From positions 115,613-128,112 of the forward strand of contig BLFN01000040.1 in assembly GCA_014634225.1 (NCBI GenBank): a stretch of DNA of 12,500 nt. Reading direction: 5' to 3'. The DNA is from Acropora yongei (taxonomy: Eukaryota; Cnidaria; Anthozoa; Scleractinia; Acroporidae). Every line of letters starts with the position of its first letter. Within the stretch, counting starts at the first letter, position 1. A program made the translations under genes and the position numbers. Below the pieces are notes generated by a model, which was not told the DNA's origin, searched no databases, and was given only the letters and a program-made list of their open reading frames with translations. Shown in pieces: positions 1 through 7,410 of this stretch.

Positions 1-138
1 TTGTGAGAAGTCACGCTTCAGCCTTCACATACTGGTTTAATGTTTTTGGGCATTCAGGCCCTTACAGCCAATCTATCAAAGTCCTACCAGATGGATCCCA
101 AAAGGTTATTGCCAAAGGGAATCCTATGAATTCTCCAG
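1..138 (+). CDS. Recombinase exon: core-binding-like segment (partial at window edge)
   Basis: The frame starting at base 3 is open from the window edge to a donor at 139-140 (ccag|gtaaat). It ends in phase 1. The product begins VRSHASAFTYWFNVFG and continues for about 45 residues. The pattern 'R-S-H-x-S-A-x-x-Y' is typical of the SAM-like core-binding domain that precedes the catalytic domain in tyrosine recombinases. Its membership of the same gene is inferred from that resemblance, its strand and its position. Confidence 0.6.
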
Positions 139-3077
139 GTAAATGAAGTCTCTGCTATTTAACTCATGACATGCATGCTCTTTAGGTTTGCCTGTGAATT
201 ATACATCACAACTTAATGTCAGGGAATATCAAATCTGAATGTTTACATTTCTTGTGCAGTCTTCCTTAAATTGAAAAAGAACCTTAATGGATAGAAATAA
301 GCACCCAAGCACAAGTTGGATCAGTGTTATGGTTGCTGTCTTCATTCATTACCTAATTACCTAACTATATATTCTTTTCTAACCTTATTTATTTTGACAA
401 TGGATTTTTTTACATACGACCATAACAGTATACACTGTTATTTAACCCTTCCTTATCACATTGTTCATGATTAGCTGTTAAACAAACAATAAAGCAGCTG
501 GTGAGGAGGTCATCACGCCCAACGAGAATGGATGCCCATCAAGGAAGGGTGGCATAAGAACCTAAGAAGGCCCCTCCTTTTACCCTTTACTAGTTGATGA
601 AAATTCGTGAATATTGTTTATAGACAATAGAGGTATTTCTTTAGTATTTTATTGTATATGTCCAGCCAGAAAAACAAATTATTCTGCATTATTTATATAG
701 TATGGTTCTAAAAAAACAAAAATATCATACCCACACCATAGACAGGGAAAGGTCTGAGGTGCCTGGTGATTAATGTTTCAAAGGAAAGTTGTTTTGAAGC
801 TGCGAGATTTTCAGTGGGAAGGGTCTTGTTTTCAAATGAAAAAGCTTGAGCGTGGGAAGTAGTTGAAGAGCTGCAATTATTTAAGATAAGTGTTACAAAT
901 CATTGCCCCATTTTTAAACAGTTTGGAATTATTGTATCCAACAAAGTAGCTACTGATTGTTCCTGTTATGTTTCAGTATTTTAACCAGTTGTTTGATTAT
1001 TTTTCCTCTTTTAAGGGAATGCGTGGATTATGGCTCTGAACCGTCACAATTTTTTCATTTGCCCTTTTCCTCAGAGGGGAGGAACCTCTACGCCTTAAAC
1101 TGCGTCATTTAAAACTGCCACAAAACTACGCAGGTATCTTTTGTTTGACTGGTAATTTGTGAATACAGTGAAATAAGTTGTTGTGTGATGGATGATTGTT
1201 GTGTAATGAAGTGTACTTAAAAGTTTATATATATGTCAGTGCTGCAAAACTTCATATCAATCTGGCTCCATGCTAAAATTTCCCCCCTGTTTTAGTCTGG
1301 TTCTGAACTTGTTGTAGCTTTAGTACAAGAGCTATTAAATGCTGAATGGAGACAGCCCAGCAATATTTTAAGTAGACTATGTTCACATTGTTGAGCAAAT
1401 CCTAATTGGGCTCTGTCCATACTCTGTTCAGGCTGTTTTAATTTTTGAGTGGGTCACACAGTGGCTATATGGTCACTGTAGACTAAAATGCTTTGTGTTG
1501 TCATTCTTTGCCTCACCGTGAATTACTACAGGCTAAGCATGACCAAACCAAACATTTTTACTTTCTGCAGTCAATGTTATAAATTATGGCAATTTGTAAC
1601 ATAACATGAGGCCCATGGACTTAAGAAAGTGACTTTAATACATGTTGGAGAAAGCTTATATGCACACTGTTTATTCACACACATCTCAACTCTTGTCATA
1701 CATTAGTGGTACATTGGCTGAAAACGTTTTGGTGGGACCTCAAAGTTCCATGTTATACAGTCAGTTTTATAAGGGTGAGAAAGAAACAGTCCTTTGGCGA
1801 TTTTCATGGAAAGAAGTCAATAGTTCACAGTTTTGCAACCAAATCAAGTTTCACTATTTATGGGTTAATTGAAAAAAGGTCTTGAGAAAACACGGCAATT
1901 GGGCCCTAGGCCCTCAGATTATGGTCTCAACTTGATTTTGTCACCGACAGATCTTGAGAAAACACCCCTCTTCCCTCGAGCCCTTAGATTAACTTCTAAA
2001 AATTCCATCAAACTGTGAATTAAAAAATAATTGATAACAAGCTTGAACATCACGTTAATATTACAGTGTATATATTATTCTGATATTCAGCTAATTCTGG
2101 TAGAATGCCGCAGAGGATTGAGGTAAAAATACCATGGTCTAAAGCTGACAAAAAGGCCAAAGGTGACTGTGCTGCTGTGTCAAGTTATCTTTCAATTTCT
2201 TTTTTTTTTTTTTAATCAAAGATTAATTTAGCATTGATTCACATTCTGGTTCATCATCATCTTTATTCCTTATGGCCCCCAGTGGGCATGGGGCTCTACA
2301 TTATAGTTTCCTTTTGTTAAATAACCATGCAATCAACTAGACTTTAACTATTTGTCTGGGGCACTATTTTGACCTTTAATTGCTGTTTGCAAAGTTCATA
2401 CTATTCAGTCTATTGTATCCATGATTCTCCTTGTGATGGTTACAACAGAACCAGGAAAAATTGTTGATTCTTTTGTCAGAGAAATGGCTTGTTTATATGT
2501 AACAGACAGCAGATGAGATTTATTCATATTCTTCGGGGAAATGGCTTTGTTGAGATGTTTTAGCCAGACAAATCTAAACAACCTGTCCATGCCCAGCTCT
2601 CAGTTAAACCATTCTTTGCCTTATTTGCTCAAAAATATTGTATGTAACGGTTTCAGGTTATTTTGATCCTCAGGTTAATTCGTTTCTAAACAGGTCAGTT
2701 TGTTTCAAGCCAGGTCAGTTTGGAGCAGGAGCAAAACGCAGGTCACAGGTTGTTGTTCTACCAATACAGAAACAACACTAACAATTTACAACTGCATTAG
2801 TAGGCCTAAGGTTAGCTTACATGAATATTTAGGATACTTTTTGTATTGGTAAAACAATTACCTTTGAACTGTGTTTTGTACCTGATCCAAACTGAACTAG
2901 GTAATGAAGCAAGTTGATCTAGGTTGAAATGAATTGACCTGAAGGTTCAATCTGACCTGCAAGACCTCTATGCATGGATGCCCTGAAATTCCTTTTTGTT
3001 TTAACCTCCAGTGTCTTTTATAGCAATTGAATTAATTTTAGGACCTTAAGTAAATGCCTAGATGCAAACAGCAAATA

Positions 3078-3131
<54 letters not shown>

Positions 3132-5175
3132 CGCTAAATAGGCCATTTCCAAATTATCTATGGCCTCTTTTTCAAAGCTAGTCCTGTTGCTCGTCCTTTC
3201 ATACGAAAATAAGTTTTCATTCACATGCAAATGAAAACTAATTTTCATATAAAAAAAAGATGAGCACTGGGACTCGCTTTGAAAAAGAGACCAAAGGTAA
3301 TTTGGAAATGGCCTATTGGCCAAATGAAAATTTTTGTCAAGGTAATACCATGCACCCTTATCTCTCTTCAGGTGTGACACTTTGTCTTTGGGCCAACTCT
3401 TTAAAACGTGAGCTATGCCCAGTTACTGCCCTTTTTACTTCGTTATTTATCACAGGTTTGTTCATTTATATTCGTATCATGCATTTTATTTCTTAAATGT
3501 CACATTGTGAGACAATTTCAAAACATTGAAAAATTTTGTAATTTCTAGAAAGAGAATTATTTTGAAAAAGGAATGCATAGCTATGATTCTAAGGTTGGCT
3601 TCAACCAAAACTCGTCGAACAAGGCTTGATTTAATGAAAAAGCGTGTATCCAAAATGCGCCCGATATATACTGCAGCTTTCCCCTATCAGGGCGTTGGCA
3701 ATTTACACCACCATCGCACTTCATTAAGATAAAACAAAGCATTTGCTCTTATTTTTCTGTTTATGTCCTGTTTTGTCCTTGCTTGTACTTTTCTTATTTT
3801 GCATCTTTTGAAACATGAAGAAAAAACATTGAAAATGTAAGCGAATTCGCAAGTTTATATTGAGTTGTTTTAATTTTAGCTGACACAAGGATCAGAAGTG
3901 AAATTTGACCTCCTTAGCAATGCCCACAATCATGCACAATCTTGTACTTATGTGATGTTTGGTTGAATTCGTAATGTTGATTAAGTAACTTTACCATTGA
4001 ATAACATTTTTGGTAATTCATCTGCAGGAATTACCAAGGGGAAAAATTATATTTTCCCACGAGTGGCCAAAAACAACAGGGCTGTTTTACCCAACTGTGC
4101 TCGAGGTGTTACTACATACAGAAAAACCTTTTTGGAGGTACATTATTTAGGCAACTATGGTCACGAGGAGGTAGTTTTAAGTATCCAAATGGGAGATGTA
4201 ATATCAAATATGAGTGACATGCAGTGTTTCATGGCCAGACCAACAATGGAGGAAATAGCAGAAAACAGGATTGATGTAAAGCACATAAAATTAGAGATAT
4301 TTGATCTTGTGATGAAACACTGTCAAACATTAAATGTTAGTGCTTCCCACCAAAATTAACATTTGATAACGAAACTCAGAATGCCACAAATAAGCAATTT
4401 TTCATCGGATTTCCACAACATTCATTTATCATAAATTTCCTTTGAATTTATTGTCTATGGTAGCACAGTTGCATTATTTTCTGGATACTTTTTCATTTTT
4501 GGCATTGTCCTTTTATATTCTTTCAGACATCAAATATTCTTTTTGGGAAAGACTTCACAACACACAGCATAAGACGATCTGCAGCCCGGTGGGCGGCCAG
4601 GTGTGGGGCCAATGACAGCTCTATCAAAAGAGCAGGGAGATGGTATGTGTCAAAGCGTAGATTTTTGCAGTAACAGACTCTCATGGATTATTATTTTGCA
4701 GATTGTTGTTAAATAAATAGTTATTTAGCTTAATATTCATTTGTTCAATGCAACACACTCATCAGGCAAATATAGCTGCTACTGCTACAGCTTTAGTTTC
4801 CTCATGAGTGTGGTTACCTTTACACCATAATAAATTACTATGAAACAGTATTGTAGCAATAAAGCAACGAATAGCCTCTGAAAACTGGAACTACATTTTT
4901 ATATTAATTGCCCCTGAAAGTTTGGCTGCTTTTGAATATTTGTTCTAAAGTAGCTCAGAATTATAACTGAGAGATTCATGCACTAAGCGATCATCAGAAC
5001 CTATAAAATACAGATGTAAATATGGTTTTGCACAGTTTTATAATGTCAGTGAAATGGTTTTGCTAAATTAAGCGTTGTATTTAATTCCAGGAAGTCCAAC
5101 AGTTTTGAGCTCTATATTCAAGATGCAAGAGCAGAAATGATCAAGGAACACCATGACGGCCAACCAGTTTCTGAT
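1..5175 (+). CDS. Intron-rich tyrosine recombinase gene (5'-partial, at least seven exons)
   Basis: This is a spliced gene for a tyrosine recombinase (phage-integrase fold), which cuts and rejoins DNA through a covalent phosphotyrosine. Exons seen: 1-138, 1075 or 1077-1133, 2091-2162, 3372-3455, 4028-4137, 4527-4642, 5091-5175. The five junctions from 1133 onward have GT..AG ends and matching phases (1,1,1,0,2). Family landmarks occur in the right order: a core-binding segment (RSHASAFTYW), box I (RGEEPLRLKL), the lysine hairpin (IPWSKADKKAKG), CPVTAL, YIFPRV, box II (HSIRRSAARWAARCG), GRW, and the FELYI tyrosine. The visible product is about 219 aa and its 5' end lies outside the window. Introns inside the catalytic domain argue for long residence as a host gene, unlike a fresh DIRS or Ngaro insertion. 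It could be a Crypton-derived domesticated recombinase; I infer this from the box II style and cannot assign the subfamily. The family call is firm; the join between the first two exons is not. Confidence 0.85.
139..1074 (+). other. Intron region; a linking exon may be hidden here
   Basis: This stretch is AT-rich, with no long open frame. Family architecture expects about 30-60 residues between the core-binding segment and box I, so one more short exon may lie here. I could not identify one with suitable phases. A short exon-like open stretch near 490-560 runs into a stop codon and lacks a convincing polypyrimidine acceptor. Confidence 0.4.
1075..1133 (+). CDS. Recombinase exon: catalytic box I
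   Basis: The acceptor is pyrimidine-rich (cccttttcctcag, ending 1074) and the donor is gcag|gtatct (GT at 1134-1135). The encoded residues GEEPLRLKLRHLKLPQNYA match the box I pattern R-x-x-E-x-L-x-L. With the 1074 acceptor, the leading 'a' at 1075 would complete an arginine codon (CG or AG from the previous exon), which would be the first catalytic arginine. A second AG at 1075-1076 would instead join in frame directly to the exon ending at 138. The exon ends in phase 1 and pairs cleanly with 2091. Confidence 0.7.
1134..2090 (+). other. Intron
   Basis: The flanking exons join in phase across this stretch, so no further exon is needed. It holds a diverged tandem duplication at 1880-2022. An open stretch at 1642-1872 has no protein-like features and is treated as chance. 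Confidence 0.65.
1880..2022. repeat. Diverged two-copy tandem repeat, unit about 71 bp
   Basis: The 14-mer tcttgagaaaacac occurs at 1880-1893 and again at 1952-1965. Later, ccctcagatt (1911-1920) is echoed by cccttagatt (1981-1990). The two spacings, 72 and 70 bp, indicate an old local duplication inside the intron. Confidence 0.6.
2091..2162 (+). CDS. Recombinase exon: catalytic lysine hairpin
   Basis: The acceptor is tgatattcag (AG at 2089-2090) and the donor is aaag|gtgact (2163). The reading ends RIEVKIPWSKADKKAKG, the segment where tyrosine recombinases carry the beta-hairpin with the catalytic lysine. The phase-1 donor base 'g' joins with 'gt' of the 3372 exon to give glycine, continuing directly into VTLCLWAN. 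The acceptor is the less certain end; another AG lies at 2102-2103. Confidence 0.72.
2654..2959. repeat. Long imperfect palindrome (fold-back or MITE-like element)
   Basis: The left arm, about 2654-2773, is the imperfect reverse complement of about 2838-2959, with a 64-bp loop. Aligned blocks include caggtta / caggtca at the outer ends, tcaggttaattc / tcaggtcaattc, gtcagtttggagcagg / ttcagtttggatcagg, and ttctaccaatacag / ttttaccaatacaa at the inner ends. There is no coding capacity, so it is probably a non-autonomous element. Confidence 0.78.
3081..3130. repeat. (TA)25 microsatellite
   Basis: An uninterrupted run of 25 TA units directly abuts the fold-back element that begins at about 3136. 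Confidence 0.97.
3136..3316. repeat. Fold-back (MITE-like) element, about 180 bp
   Basis: The left arm starts taaataggccatttccaaat. The right arm ends ttggaaatggcctatt, its reverse complement. The arms stay similar almost to the centre (aagttttcatt ... aatgaaaact, loop cacatgc near 3222-3228). The blocks ggcctctttttcaaag and ctttgaaaaagagacc also match. It sits beside the TA microsatellite, in keeping with insertion at TA targets. Confidence 0.82.
3372..3455 (+). CDS. Recombinase exon: CPVTAL segment
   Basis: A strong acceptor (ccttatctctcttcag, AG 3370-3371) and a donor cacag|gtttg (3456) bound an 84-bp exon. It reads VTLCLWANSLKRELCPVTAL followed by FTSLFIT. The motif 'L-C-P-V-x-A-L' followed by a short helix is a common landmark between the lysine hairpin and box II in eukaryotic and bacterial members. 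It starts and ends in phase 1. Confidence 0.82.
4028..4137 (+). CDS. Recombinase exon: linker before box II
   Basis: The acceptor is aattcatctgcag (AG 4026-4027) and the donor is ttggag|gtacat (4138). The exon reads ITKGKNYIFPRVAKNN, then a stretch ending TTYRKTFLE. The 'Y-I-F-P' turn followed by a helix with R/K-x-F matches the segment between CPVxAL and the H-x-x-R box. The first codon (glycine) is completed by the last base of the previous exon. The exon ends in phase 0. The frame stays open past the donor to 4359, which I take as intron read-through. Confidence 0.82.
4527..4642 (+). CDS. Recombinase exon: box II (H-x-x-R) and GRW
   Basis: The acceptor is ttatattctttcag (AG 4525-4526) and the donor is gagatg|gtatgt (4643). 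The exon reads TSNILFGKDFTT, then HSIRRSAARWAARCGANDSS and IKRAGRW. The catalytic histidine codon is 4563-4565 and the second catalytic arginine is 4572-4574. The W of GRW, at the His/Trp position of the family, is split by the intron (tg at 4641-4642, g at 5091). This is the most diagnostic exon of the gene. Confidence 0.92.
5091..5175 (+). CDS. Recombinase terminal exon with nucleophile tyrosine
   Basis: The acceptor is tatttaattccag (AG 5089-5090). The first base completes the tryptophan, then KSNSFELYIQDARAEMIKEH follows and the frame ends at TGA 5173-5175. The tyrosine codon 5113-5115 lies eight residues after the GRW tryptophan, the normal spacing for the attacking tyrosine. An AATAAA signal follows within 100 bp. 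Confidence 0.9.
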
Positions 5176-5262
5176 CACAAAATGTAGATGTTTAAGCCCC
5201 TGAGATAATAATGTTAATCAAGATGATTTGAAGATGTTTTGGGCTTGGAAATATTTTGAACA

Positions 5263-5272
5263 AATAAATAAA
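5263..5272 (+). promoter_or_regulatory. Overlapping AATAAA polyadenylation signals
   Basis: Two overlapping AATAAA hexamers (5263-5268 and 5267-5272) lie about 90 bp after the recombinase stop codon, a fitting 3' end for that transcript. Confidence 0.6.
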
Positions 5273-5600
5273 CAACTTTTGAATCCACATTTCATGACAC
5301 ACATTAAACTATGCAGAGCACAATTAATTTTATGTATATATCATTGTACTTTGGCACTGACAAAGACTAATAATTTATAGTTGTTTGTTAAGCAAAGTAG
5401 CTTTGTGTGGAAGCAACGTTGTTATAACAGAAAACTCAGTGCCATTCAGAAGCAGAAAAGCATGATTAACATTTGAAAGGAGGTGAGGTTGGTATCAAAA
5501 AAAGTCACCTTGAGCCTTGTAACCACTTAAGTCTATCGGCCACCTTATTGTACCCTAAGAAACAGAAACAACAGCAACAACAAAACATCAACAGTATGAC

Positions 5601-5683
5601 CAACCTCCAACCCAGGATCTCTCTCTTTTCCTCCATTCTTGATGACAAGTGAGGAAAAGAGACAGTGCCACGGTGTGAGGTTG
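5601..5683. repeat. Fold-back element with 33-bp arms
   Basis: The left arm 5601-5633 (caacctcc ... tcttttcctc) and the right arm 5651-5683 (gaggaaaaga ... tgaggttg) are reverse complements at 26 of 33 positions, around a 17-bp loop. From memory, elements with 'ggatctctctcttttcctcc' and 'aggaaaagagac' cores are frequent in coral genomes; this was not searched. Open frames read through it on the minus strand are repeat artefacts. Confidence 0.75.
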
Positions 5684-5765
5684 CAATATGACCTGATTTT
5701 AAGTACATAAATGGGTAATAAATAGACAATGAATGTCATCAATAAGCAATCCATAGCTAATCAGT

Positions 5766-5785
5766 CACTAATCAACTGATTAGTG
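5766..5785. repeat. Perfect 9-bp-arm palindrome with TAATCA cores
   Basis: cactaatca-ac-tgattagtg is a perfect inverted repeat with a 2-bp spacer. Each arm contains TAATCA, a word compatible with homeodomain binding. The surrounding DNA is AT-rich, so a regulatory role is only a possibility. Confidence 0.4.
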
Positions 5786-6418
5786 TTTGATCATTATTGG
5801 CAATCAATGGGTAATGCATGACTGATGACTTACATTTTGAAGCACATCAATGACATCGATTAATCATTTAAAATATATGGGTAAATGTTAGAGTGGTTAG
5901 AGTGCCTGCAAGGTAAAACATTGTACGTCTCCCTCCATGCCTGCCTTGCAAGTGACCTTGCGCACCAGATAAATGGTGCCATGGGCAATATTTGAGAAGT
6001 ATAATAGAACATAGATAATAGAAAGGCAAATGTTTTCATTTATAGTAAATATGAAGTAAGTAAATCAAAATTTATTGAGTAATACTTTCCACAAATGTAG
6101 CTCATTTTGATTCAAGTGTTAGGAAGTTTCAATAAACAAAAAAACTTGAAGCTGCAATGACCAAAAATTATTTTGGCTTATTGATTATTCAGCGATTAAC
6201 CATGATTATTGGATATAGTTAATGACTATAATTGATGAACCATTAATTACCTATAGATTGCGCATTGATGGCATCGATGTTATTGAATAATTATGCCGTG
6301 AAAGACACCTGAGACATACGCTAGACTATCTGTCATTATCATTAATATTCAGTAGAAAGTCACCACATAGAGTCCAGATATGCTGCTCCCTCACTCAATC
6401 CTAGAAAAGCACAGCTTA

Positions 6419-6993
6419 TTATCTGCGCGACGACCTCAGGGTCATTCGAGACCTTACTTGCGCTTCCCCGGATTCATTATCACAAGTTGGCACCGCTTCT
6501 TCTTCGTGAATTGCCCCAAAGTGCAGAAGCGCGTGGGCAGTGGACATTTCTTGGGGAATGTCTTCTCCCAGTTCTGTACGGCACTAGGGACAAGGGACGC
6601 CACAGTGGAAGCATACTGGCATGTCGTTGAACCAGGGCATGGTGAAGGGCTCGTTGACGGAGAAGGCGCTGTCATCTTTAGGATAAACTGGATCTTTTCT
6701 CCGCCACTGATCTTGACACCACTCAGTCAGCTTCTTTGTGGCTCTATCCCCCGGTTTCCATCCCCCGTCGCCGTCTTCACTTCTTCTTGCTCCATCCTTG
6801 CCTTTAAATGGTCGCAGGGTCTCGCATCCAACAGCTTGCACATGAAATGTGCCACCACCCTATGCATCTTCCACGTGATCTTCATCTTTTCATGTCTCTG
6901 TTTCTCCACCTTGTAACCGATCATTAAAATGAACTGCCAGACAGCTATATCATAAAGAGGTCTGAGAAACGAGAGTACGTTTGAGGAAGGCAT
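6419..6993 (-). pseudogene. Degenerate intronless coding remnant, unrecognised
   Basis: On the minus strand an ATG at 6993, just after two stop codons, opens a protein-like frame (QFILMIGYKVEKQRHEKMKI, then MHRVVAHFMCKLLDARPCDH). The frame ends at about 6727. The adjacent frame carries on convincingly from about 6765 (DGGWKPGDRATKKLTEWCQD, then VCFHCGVPCP). It crosses one TAG at 6584-6586 and continues (CRTELGEDIPQEM) to a TAA at 6419-6421. A frameshift plus a stop inside otherwise good coding composition suggests a decayed gene or retrocopy. The C-x2-C-x3-C / C run looks metal-binding. I do not recognise the family. The plus strand is also open at 6380-6916, but that frame sits codon-for-codon opposite and reads like a shadow. 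Confidence 0.35.
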
Positions 6994-7154
6994 GATCTAT
7001 TACTTGAAGAAATTGCGACCGGGACAGGAAATCCTCGTCTCGTCGAATATTCGTACACAGGCCTCTTTGATTCAAATGCGGGGAGGCCTGGGAATTAGTT
7101 GTTACAGGGCAAATAGGTAGGTCAGTCGAGGTCTCAAGGTCAGTCTTTTCGGTA

Positions 7155-7410
7155 ATGGCGTCTGCACCAGCCACGTGTTCTGCCTCAACGCAAACAATCC
7201 CGTCAAATAGTAAGCAGGTACCTCCCTTGATTTCCGATCTCCTTGATTTGGCAATTTATTCCTTTGGTTACCAGTCTGGTTTAAGGTCTTGTCACAAAAT
7301 TCGTGGCAATCCAGTACTGGAAGGAGTTTCCGCCTTGCTTGGAAGAATGCTACTCATCAGCAACGCAGAGACGCAAGCAGCGTTTGAAAAAATGTCACCA
7401 ATAAGGCTAG
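7155..7410 (+). CDS. Exon 1 of the CxxC/acidic-tail gene
   Basis: It encodes residues 1-85 plus the first base of a glycine codon. The donor is ggctag|gtaata at 7411. The start codon is supported by the upstream in-frame stop at 7068-7070 with no intervening ATG. Confidence 0.8.

Larger units (their letters stand above)
2163..3371 (+). other. Largest intron of the recombinase gene, loaded with repeats
   Basis: The intron contains a T14 tract (2200-2213), a 306-bp palindromic element (2654-2959), a (TA)25 tract (3081-3130) and a second fold-back element (3136-3316). The surrounding exons join in phase without help from this stretch. Confidence 0.7.
5176..6418. other. Intergenic stretch with small repeats
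   Basis: I see no gene here. It contains the AATAAA signals, a fold-back element (5601-5683) preceded by a CAA-rich run, a 20-bp palindrome (5766-5785), and an AT-rich area near 5740-6290 rich in ATCAAT/ATTGAT words that may be the weakly conserved remains of a larger inverted repeat. Confidence 0.6.

Noticed and set aside
490..560. Exon-like stretch (AGEEVITPNENG) in the first intron
   Set aside because: It has no pyrimidine tract at its acceptor and a stop before any suitable donor, and its phases do not fit the missing recombinase exon.
780..870. VVLKLRDFQWEG reading, faintly like a duplicated box I exon
   Set aside because: Nucleotide similarity to the real exon is only about 11 of 16 bases over a short core, and it runs into a stop with no splice sites.
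1642..1872. 76-codon open frame on the plus strand
   Set aside because: It lies within an intron whose flanking exons join in phase, and it has no motif or protein-like pattern.
2405..2590. 61-codon minus-strand frame
   Set aside because: It is intronic to the recombinase gene, short, and has no recognisable pattern.
3018..3380. 120-codon minus-strand open frame
   Set aside because: It is produced by the TA microsatellite (Ile-Tyr run) and the fold-back element; not a gene.
3526..3732. 68-codon plus-strand frame with an Arg/Lys-rich stretch
   Set aside because: The exons at 3455 and 4028 already join in phase and this frame ends in a stop without a usable donor. It is treated as intronic.
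4138..4359. Continuation of the open frame past the recombinase linker exon
   Set aside because: A good donor at 4138 joins in phase 0 to the 4527 exon carrying box II; the continuation has no family resemblance.
5505..5754. Two overlapping minus-strand frames with a Cys/Leu run
   Set aside because: The run comes from the CAA-rich tract and the frames read through the fold-back repeat at 5601-5683.
6380..6916. 178-codon plus-strand frame
   Set aside because: It lies codon-for-codon opposite a more protein-like minus-strand frame and has shadow-type composition. Kept only as an alternative in the findings.
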